From: Spartobacteria bacterium
GTDB lineage: Bacteria > Verrucomicrobiota > Verrucomicrobiia > Chthoniobacterales > UBA10450
Direction of reading: 5' to 3'
Assembly (NCBI GenBank): GCA_003134765.1
Contig: PLCM01000029.1
Span: 34,943 to 92,882, forward strand
Length of the DNA: 57,940 nucleotides
This document shows positions 52,185 through 57,940 of the stretch, one piece after another (position 1 is the stretch's first letter; each line of letters starts with the position of its first letter). The notes below the pieces were generated by a model. It was not told the origin of the DNA. It did no database searches and was given only the letters and a program-made list of their open reading frames with translations. A program made the translations under genes and the position numbers.

Positions 52185-54410
52185 ATGAGCTCTTTCGAAA
52201 TAACCGGCGTGCCCGTCGATGAACTCAATGTTTTTCTGGGCGCCGCGCATCCGGATCCGTTCCGGATTCTCGGACCGCATCGGGTCGGCGATGACCTCGT
52301 CGTGCGCATCTTTCGGCCCGACGCGAAAGAGATCAGCATCGTTCTCCCGGGCCAGGAAGAGCAACGCTTCGAAGCGACCCGACTCCGACCCCAGGGTTTT
52401 TTCCAGGCGACGTTGCCCGGGATAAAGCGCGACACCAATTACCTCGTTCATCTCACCGCGTGGGATGGAACGACCGCGCTGGTGCGCGATCCCTACGCCT
52501 ACGGGCTCATCATGGGCGAAGTCGATCTGCATTTGTTCGCCGAGGGAAATCATTTGCAGCTCTACGAGAAGTTCGGCGCGCATTTGCGCAATATCGGCGG
52601 CGTTGATGGCGTTTACTTCGCGGTCTGGGCGCCAAACGCGCAGCGGGTCAGCGTTGTCGGCGATTTTAACGGCTGGGACGGCCGCGTAAATCCGATGCGC
52701 CGCCTGCTCGGCAGCGGTGTCTGGGAATTGTTTCTCCCGGGCGTTGGCGAAGGCGCACATTATAAGTTCGAGATCAGGACGCCGCGCGGCGCGTTATTGT
52801 TGAAGGCCGATCCGTTCGGGCTTTTCAGCCAGCATGGCAAGCAGACTTCCTCGCTGGTTTACAATCTCGACCGCTATCAATGGAGTGATGGCGAATGGAT
52901 GGACGCGCGTCCGGCGCGCCGACTGCCCACGAGCGCGATCAGCATTTACGAAGTCCATCTCGGGTCCTGGCGGCGCAAGGCCGAGGAAGCGAATCGTTCG
53001 CTGAGCTATCTGGAATTATCGGAAACGCTCATCCCCTACGTCGTTGAGATGGGCTATACCCACATCGAGCTGATGCCGGTGGCGGAGCATCCGTTCGAAG
53101 GATCGTGGGGCTATCAGGTCACCAATTATTACGCGCCGACCAGCCGGTTCGGAACCCCGGACGAATTCCGCCATTTCATCGACAAATGTCACCAGGCCGG
53201 GATCGGGGTCATTATGGATTGGGTGCCGGCCCACTTCCCGAAAGACGCGCACGCGCTCGCCGAGTTCGACGGGACCGATCTCTATGAACATGCCGATCCG
53301 CGCCAAGGCGAGCACCAGGATTGGGGCACGTTGATTTTCAATTTCGGCCGCAACGAAGTCCGCAATTTCCTGATCGGCAACGCGCTCTTCTGGCTCGACA
53401 AATATCATATTGACGGTCTGCGCGTGGACGCCGTCGCGTCGATGCTTTACCTCGATTACTCGCGGAAGGAGGGCGAGTGGATCCCGAATGCGTTCGGCGG
53501 CCGGGAAAATCTGGAGGCGGTCTATTTTCTCAAGCGCTTCAACGAAGTCTGCTACGAGCGTTTCCCCGGCATCATGACGATCGCCGAAGAATCAACCGCC
53601 TGGCCGGGCGTCTCGCGCCCGACGCATCTCGGCGGCCTGGGGTTCGGATTCAAATGGAACATGGGGTGGATGCACGACTTCCTCCATTACATGTCGCTCG
53701 ATCCGATTTTCCGGCGGTTCCATCACAACAACATCACGTTCTCGCTCATGTATGCGTTCCAGGAGCATTTCGTCCTGGTCCTGAGCCACGACGAAGTGGT
53801 CCACGGAAAACGCTCGCTCCTCAATAAGATGCCGGGCGAGGAATGGCAGCAGTTTGCGAATCTGCGGATGTTTTACGCCTGGATGTATGGGCATCCCGGC
53901 AAGAAGCTCCTCTTCATGGGCGGCGAATTCGGCCAGCGCCGCGAGTGGAACCACGATCGCGAGCTCGACTGGGAGCTCGTCGGGTTGCCGCGCCACGACG
54001 GTCTGCGGCGGCTCGTCCAGCATCTGAATTTCGTTTACAAAAACGAACCGGCGCTCTGGGACTGCGACGATTCGTATGAAGGCTTCGAATGGATCGATTT
54101 TCACGACGCGGACAACAGCGTGGTCGCCTTCCTGCGCCGCTCCCGCGAAGGCGGCGTCATCGTTTTTGCGGTGAACGCCACTCCGATGGTGCGACACGGT
54201 TATCGGCTGGGTGTTCCAGCCGCCGGCTTTTATCGCGAGATCATCAACACCGATGCCGAGACCTACGGCGGCAGCAACGTTGGCAACATGGGCGGATTCG
54301 AAGCCGAAGATTTCCCGTGGCAGGCCCGGACGCATTCGCTCATGATCAGTTTGCCGCCGCTCGCGGTGGTGGCATTCAAGCGCGAAGAGTCGAAATCTCC
54401 TGCTGGGTAG
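52185..54410 (+). CDS. glgB: 1,4-alpha-glucan branching enzyme
   Basis: Makes alpha-1,6 branches in glycogen. The 741-residue protein has the usual GlgB layout: an N-terminal domain (ITGVPVDELNVFLGAAHPDP), a CBM48 module (FAVWAPNAQRVSVVGDFNGW), a GH13 barrel with the nucleophile near Asp415 (GLRVDAVASMLY), the acid near Glu468 (IAEESTAWPG), LSHDEVVHGKRSL, and the C-terminal domain. No other glg gene is adjacent. The stop TAG (54408-54410) lies in the left end of a family C palindrome. Confidence 0.97.
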   Translation: MSSFEITGVPVDELNVFLGAAHPDPFRILGPHRVGDDLVVRIFRPDAKEISIVLPGQEEQRFEATRLRPQGFFQATLPGIKRDTNYLVHLTAWDGTTALVRDPYAYGLIMGEVDLHLFAEGNHLQLYEKFGAHLRNIGGVDGVYFAVWAPNAQRVSVVGDFNGWDGRVNPMRRLLGSGVWELFLPGVGEGAHYKFEIRTPRGALLLKADPFGLFSQHGKQTSSLVYNLDRYQWSDGEWMDARPARRLPTSAISIYEVHLGSWRRKAEEANRSLSYLELSETLIPYVVEMGYTHIELMPVAEHPFEGSWGYQVTNYYAPTSRFGTPDEFRHFIDKCHQAGIGVIMDWVPAHFPKDAHALAEFDGTDLYEHADPRQGEHQDWGTLIFNFGRNEVRNFLIGNALFWLDKYHIDGLRVDAVASMLYLDYSRKEGEWIPNAFGGRENLEAVYFLKRFNEVCYERFPGIMTIAEESTAWPGVSRPTHLGGLGFGFKWNMGWMHDFLHYMSLDPIFRRFHHNNITFSLMYAFQEHFVLVLSHDEVVHGKRSLLNKMPGEEWQQFANLRMFYAWMYGHPGKKLLFMGGEFGQRREWNHDRELDWELVGLPRHDGLRRLVQHLNFVYKNEPALWDCDDSYEGFEWIDFHDADNSVVAFLRRSREGGVIVFAVNATPMVRHGYRLGVPAAGFYREIINTDAETYGGSNVGNMGGFEAEDFPWQARTHSLMISLPPLAVVAFKREESKSPAG

Positions 54411-54488
54411 GGTCGGCGCGCTGCGCCGACCGCGGACGCCGCCGCTCGCCACGGCGAGTTCGTCCAGCGGCGAACGCGGCATCCCTGA
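54406..54488. repeat. Family C palindrome, copy 6
   Basis: It begins GGTAGGGTCGGCGCGCTGCG, and that sequence contains the glgB stop codon. The right arm (GAACGCGGCATCCCTG) is degenerate and an extra inner stem (CCGCTCGCCACGGCGAG) is present. Confidence 0.75.
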
Positions 54489-54567
54489 TATGAGGCGCGG
54501 CGTGCACCTCATTCTTCTTGACCCGTCTCATGCGGTTCCGCATCTTCTTGCTCCGTTTTATCTGCTC

Positions 54568-55281
54568 ATGAAAAGAGATTCTTCCGCTGCTTTCACCCTG
54601 ATCGAACTGCTCGTCGTGATTTCAATCATCGCGGTGCTTGCCGGGATTGCGTTGCCAGTTTATTCGACCGTCCAGGAACGCGGCGCGCAAACGAAGGATC
54701 TGTCCAATGCCAAACAGCTCGGGCTTGCCTGTAAACTTTATGCGGCGGATAACGACGGGAAATTTCCCGACAAGGACGGTCAAGCGGCGGACCCACCCGT
54801 CACGGCCTTGACCTCGGCCAGTACGTCGAACCAGGCATTCGCTTGTTTGGTTCCCAACTATCTTCCCAGCGAGAAGCTTTTTTACGTGGGTAAATCGGCA
54901 TGGTCGCCGAATGTCCCGGACGAAAAAACGACGGCGTCGACCGACCGTTGCGAAGCCAAATCGAACAATTTTGCTTACGAGTTCGGTCTTACAGAAATCT
55001 CGAATCCAAGTTTCCCTTTGATTGCGGATGGGCCGACCACCGGTGGAGCCTCCGCGGTTTATAGCACTGATCCGAATGCAAAAGGCGGAGTTTGGAAGGG
55101 CAAGAAAGCGGTTGTGATTCGATGCGACATGAGCGGGACCGTCGAGACATGCGTGGTTAACACCGCGGCCGGAACTTCAACTGTTCAAGGTCCCACCGGG
55201 GGTAGTGCGAAAACGGATATTTTTGCACCCTCAACGACCTGGCTATCGGCGGGCAATGCATTGTTGCTTCCAGAGCCCTAG
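54568..55281 (+). CDS. Prepilin-type N-terminal domain protein
   Basis: A 237-residue protein with a class III signal: KRDSSAAFTLIELLVVISII, where cleavage is expected before Phe and Glu is at mature position 5. The hydrophobic helix ends with AGIALPVYSTVQERG. The body looks like the pseudopilin-like secreted proteins abundant in this phylum and Planctomycetota. ATG 54568 is used because the frame upstream is only hydrophobic filler. Its export machinery is probably the type II or IV-like system. Confidence 0.82.
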   Translation: MKRDSSAAFTLIELLVVISIIAVLAGIALPVYSTVQERGAQTKDLSNAKQLGLACKLYAADNDGKFPDKDGQAADPPVTALTSASTSNQAFACLVPNYLPSEKLFYVGKSAWSPNVPDEKTTASTDRCEAKSNNFAYEFGLTEISNPSFPLIADGPTTGGASAVYSTDPNAKGGVWKGKKAVVIRCDMSGTVETCVVNTAAGTSTVQGPTGGSAKTDIFAPSTTWLSAGNALLLPEP

Positions 55282-55292
55282 TCTTTTCCAAG

Positions 55293-55979
55293 GTGAGGCC
55301 TAGCCGCGGCAGAGATTCATCTGCCGGTTTCTCGCCGAGAGAACTCGTCGTGATGATTGTGATCATCGCAGTGATTCTCCTTCTCGCCTGGCCTGCCCTT
55401 AAGAGCGCCCTCGCGAAGCGCGATCTGACGCGGACGATGAACAACGGGCGGGACCTGTATCTCGCGGCTTTTCGGATGGCGACTGACGGCGCGGCGAAAT
55501 CTGACGCGAACCTCGCCTGGCCGGGTGATTATCCGGCGAACAGCCTCGCGGATTATTGCAGCAAGCTCGTCGAGAAGGACTATCTCAAGGCGAGTGAGCT
55601 TCAGAGAATCTTGAGTGCGCCCGGCGCGGATTGTGTCGTCGCAATGAGCGGAGCGTCCGCGACGCTGAGGCTGACGGGAAAAAGCGCTCTCAGGGTTTAT
55701 AAAGTGAAAAGCACCGATTCTTCGACCACGATTTTCGCGGCCAGCTCGAATTACGTTTACGATACGCCGTTGAGTGCAAACGCGGTTCCCTTCGGCGATG
55801 CGGGGTTTGTCATCGTGCGCAAAGGCGGGGACGCGGGTGTTTACAAAAAGACCCAGGCGACGCCAGAAGGTTACGAGAATAACGTGGAGCGATTCCAGAT
55901 TGAGATAGGCGCTCTGTCGGGTGCGGCGAACGGCAGCGTAGTGCCCGGCGATGGAACTGCGGTGCTAGCGAGTCCGTAA
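55293..55979 (+). CDS. Degenerate prepilin-like protein
   Basis: A 228-residue protein with a GTG start. The segment SAGFSPRELVVMIVIIAVIL keeps the Gly-Phe cleavage site, the Glu at position 5 and the hydrophobic helix, but the usual T-L-V/I residues are S-P-R. It follows the previous prepilin-like gene after 11 bases, so both are likely one operon. The body has no recognised domain. Confidence 0.7.
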   Translation: MRPSRGRDSSAGFSPRELVVMIVIIAVILLLAWPALKSALAKRDLTRTMNNGRDLYLAAFRMATDGAAKSDANLAWPGDYPANSLADYCSKLVEKDYLKASELQRILSAPGADCVVAMSGASATLRLTGKSALRVYKVKSTDSSTTIFAASSNYVYDTPLSANAVPFGDAGFVIVRKGGDAGVYKKTQATPEGYENNVERFQIEIGALSGAANGSVVPGDGTAVLASP

Positions 55980-55983
55980 TCTG

Positions 55984-56116
55984 GCGAGCGCAGGCTGCCA
56001 GCCTGCACCGCCCGGCAGCTTGCAGGGCGGAATCTCGCGTGCCGAATGGACGTGACGTTTCCGAAGATGTTCGTGGCAAGCTGCCACGAACTGCAGGCTG
56101 GCAGCCTGCGCTCCCC
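55984..56116. repeat. Family D multi-stem palindrome, copy 3
   Basis: GCGAGCGCAGGCTGCCAGCC faces GGCTGGCAGCCTGCGCTCCC, with inner stems GCCCGGCAGCTTGCAGGGC and GTTCGTGGCAAGCTGCCACG. Read in reverse it matches copy 2, loops included. It separates convergent genes. Confidence 0.9.
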
Positions 56117-56156
56117 CGAGTCGGAATCCGCGCTGCCCTAAAAGTTTCAGGCGGTT

Positions 56157-57527
56157 CTAATTGGGCCGATTCAAAACTTCCGACTCGAATTCGCCATCGG
56201 TGACGCGGGTTCGGATTTTCGATTTCGGCTGCGCGGCTGCGACGGTTTGGATCACTTTGCCCGCGGCATCCGTCGTTATGCTATAGCCGCGGCGAAGCGT
56301 CGCTTCCGGTCCGAGGACGCGCAGGATTTCTTCGACGCGCTGAAAACGCTGGCGGGCGTTTTGTAATAATCGCGGCGTTTGCGCTACGATTCGGCGCTGG
56401 AGATCGATGGTTCGCGTCCGGCAAAGCGTGAGCTCGCGTTTTGGATCGTGCGATTTCAGCGACTGCGCGCGGGTCGAAAGAGCGGCCCGCGCCTCTGTCA
56501 CGAACTGCTTCAGTCTCCGCCGAAGCGATTCCGAGGTCAGATCGATCCGCTGCTGCGCATCGCGCATTCGTTGCATTAACTCGCGCGCCAGCGTACGCTC
56601 GGAAAGAAAACGGAGCCGGGTCAGGCCTTGCTGGAGGAAATTTCGCAAAAATTTTTGCAGGCAATTCTCCAACTCGTTCACTCGCCGGACGAGCTCAGCC
56701 GCGTCGGGCACGATTAGTTCCGCGGCCGCGCTCGGAGTCGGAGCCCGCAGATCGGCGACGAAATCGGCAATCGTGAAATCGATCTCATGGCCGACTGCGC
56801 TCACGACCGGAAGGGCCGAATGGAAAATGGCGCGGGCGACGATCTCCTCGTTGAATTCCCACAAGTCCTCGATGCTGCCGCCCCCGCGCGTGATCACGAT
56901 GAGATCCAGCGGCTCCCACGCGCCGTCCGGCCTGGCAAGTTCCTTGATGGCGGTGGCGATCTCGGCCGCGGCCCCGATACCCTGGACGCGCACCGGATTG
57001 ATCAGGACCTCCACGTTCGGCGCGCGGCGGCGCAGCACATTGAGCATGTCACGAATCGCCGCCCCGCTCGGTGAGGTGACAATGCCGATGCGCCTCGGGA
57101 ATTTCGGCAGGTCCCGTTTTCGGCCCGGATCGAAAAGGCCTTCCGCCTCCAGCTTTCGCTTCAACGCCTCGAACTTTGCCTGGAGAAGCCCGGCGCCACG
57201 CGTCTGAAGGATTTGGACATTGAGTTGGTATTGCCCGCGGGCTTCGAAGACGGTGACGTTGCCGTAGACTTGGACCTGCGCGCCATCGGCGACCGGCGGC
57301 GCGTCGGGCGGCAGCGTGTTGCGAAAAATCACGCACGAGATGGCGGCGCGCTGATCCTTCAGGGTAAAATAGCGATGGCCCGACGGTTGCGGCCGGTAAT
57401 TGGAAATTTCTCCCTGCACCCAGACCGCGCCGAATTTCGTCTCGAGCGTGCCGCGGATCTGGCGGGTCAGCTCGGCGACCGTGAAAACCTTGGAGGTTTG
57501 TTGAAAGAAATCGGGCGTTAGATCCAT
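56157..57527 (-). CDS. xseA: Exodeoxyribonuclease VII large subunit
   Basis: The large subunit of the single-strand-specific exonuclease VII, 456 residues from the chosen start (DLTPDFFQQTSKVFTVAELT). It has the N-terminal OB domain (AVWVQGEISNYRPQPSGHRY), the catalytic region (IGIVTSPSGAAIRDMLNVLRRR, then GGGSIEDLWEFNEE, then VSAVGHEIDFTIADFVADLR), and a long coiled coil. The 38 residues upstream in frame come from a family D-like repeat and are excluded. No xseB follows. Confidence 0.95.
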   Translation of the reverse strand: MDLTPDFFQQTSKVFTVAELTRQIRGTLETKFGAVWVQGEISNYRPQPSGHRYFTLKDQRAAISCVIFRNTLPPDAPPVADGAQVQVYGNVTVFEARGQYQLNVQILQTRGAGLLQAKFEALKRKLEAEGLFDPGRKRDLPKFPRRIGIVTSPSGAAIRDMLNVLRRRAPNVEVLINPVRVQGIGAAAEIATAIKELARPDGAWEPLDLIVITRGGGSIEDLWEFNEEIVARAIFHSALPVVSAVGHEIDFTIADFVADLRAPTPSAAAELIVPDAAELVRRVNELENCLQKFLRNFLQQGLTRLRFLSERTLARELMQRMRDAQQRIDLTSESLRRRLKQFVTEARAALSTRAQSLKSHDPKRELTLCRTRTIDLQRRIVAQTPRLLQNARQRFQRVEEILRVLGPEATLRRGYSITTDAAGKVIQTVAAAQPKSKIRTRVTDGEFESEVLNRPN

Positions 57528-57545
57528 TTCGCGTTTCGGCTGTTC

Positions 57546-57663
57546 TGGGGAGCGCACGCGCCTCGCGTGCTGGCGATCGCGCCCTCGCGATCGCGGACTT
57601 TTCCCGCCGCATTGTTTCGGCGGGGGCGCCGAAACCAGCACGCGAGGGCGCGTGCGCTCCCCA
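57546..57663. repeat. Family D variant palindrome
   Basis: GGGGAGCGCACGCGCCTCGC faces GCGAGGGCGCGTGCGCTCCCC, with inner stems around GCGATCGCGCCCTCGCGATCG and CGGCGGGGGCGCCG. It lies between ruvB and xseA. Confidence 0.85.
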
Positions 57664-57685
57664 GGGCTTTGCTTCCTCGCTCCAT

Positions 57686-57940
57686 CTATCCAAATAACTC
57701 GTTCTGTGTCCCGACCGGAGGTTTCAATCCAAGTTTTCGATAGGCATTCGGCATGGCCACGCGTCCCTGGGCGGTGCGCTTGATATATCCCTCCATGATG
57801 AGATACGGCTCGTTGACTTCCTCCAGCGTCCCGGCTTCCTCGCCCACGGCGACAGCGAGCGAACTCAGCCCGACGGGTCCGCCGTTGAATTTATGAATGA
57901 GGGTTTCGATGATGCGCTTGTCCCATTGATCGAAACCGTC
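57686..57940 (-). CDS. ruvB: Holliday junction helicase RuvB, 3' end
   Basis: The final 84 codons of a gene running off the window. The reading [20 protein letters not shown], then [40 protein letters not shown] and a short tail is the C-terminal winged-helix domain of RuvB, which drives branch migration with RuvA. The Walker region is outside the window. It is followed by a family D-like repeat and xseA. Confidence 0.9.
   Translation of the reverse strand, partial: DGFDQWDKRIIETLIHKFNGGPVGLSSLAVAVGEEAGTLEEVNEPYLIMEGYIKRTAQGRVAMPNAYRKLGLKPPVGTQNELFG

Overview
The window is a GC-rich bacterial chromosome segment packed with housekeeping genes and, between them, an unusually dense set of short palindromic repeats. 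No taxonomic marker gene is present. The gene content (complex I operon, many secreted small lipoproteins, prepilin-like proteins, a matrixin-type protease with duplicated C-terminal modules, a plant/cyanobacterial/chlamydial-type FabD motif) and the repeat style suggest Verrucomicrobiota, probably a soil Chthoniobacterales-like lineage. That assignment is inference. No rRNA or tRNA genes, CRISPR array, phage or classical IS transposase were seen.

Layout. 1-2.2 kb: a UbiD-type decarboxylase and a lipoprotein. 2.2-4.5 kb: molybdenum cofactor genes moaA-moaC-mogA. 4.6-8.3 kb: a metallophosphoesterase, an M23 peptidase, small secreted proteins and a PHP phosphatase. 8.5-10.5 kb: dnaX-ybaB. 10.7-16 kb: a P1-family peptidase, small hypothetical genes, a PLP-dependent dehydratase/racemase, and a response regulator truncated beside a CreD-like remnant. 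16-20.2 kb: two PilT-family ATPases, a type IV pilin-like protein, a MarR regulator and an HNH protein. 20.3-33.7 kb, minus strand: a complex I operon in the order nuoD, small lipoprotein, fused nuoE-nuoF, a GxxExxY nuclease-like gene, nuoG, H, I, J, K, L, M, N. nuoA, B and C are not beside it. 34-42 kb: a TonB-like protein, fabD, yqeY, ispD, a glycosyltransferase 9, a phosphoesterase, an ABC exporter and acylphosphatase. 42-49 kb: secreted proteins, eno, a DivIC/FtsB-like protein, prfB with programmed frameshift, a matrixin and a SprT-like protein. 49-58 kb: nifS-like and cysE, glgB, two prepilin-like proteins, xseA, and the 3' end of ruvB.

The most interesting layer is the repeats. At least nine palindromic families occupy the intergenic spaces, and each non-overlapping gap of the nuo operon holds one. 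A second class consists of short arrays with a strict 7-bp period but different heptamer sequences; several are arranged as inverted pairs. These elements reach into genes. They insert codons into moaA, ubiD and dnaX, form the linker of a NuoE-NuoF fusion, supply the N-terminal codons of a lipoprotein, replace the start region of a glycosyltransferase, and supply or abut the stop codons of several genes. One candidate element carries a gene: a 143-residue PD-(D/E)XK-like GxxExxY protein lies exactly between inverted repeats and is inserted between nuoEF and nuoG. This is the best candidate here for an undescribed mobile system.
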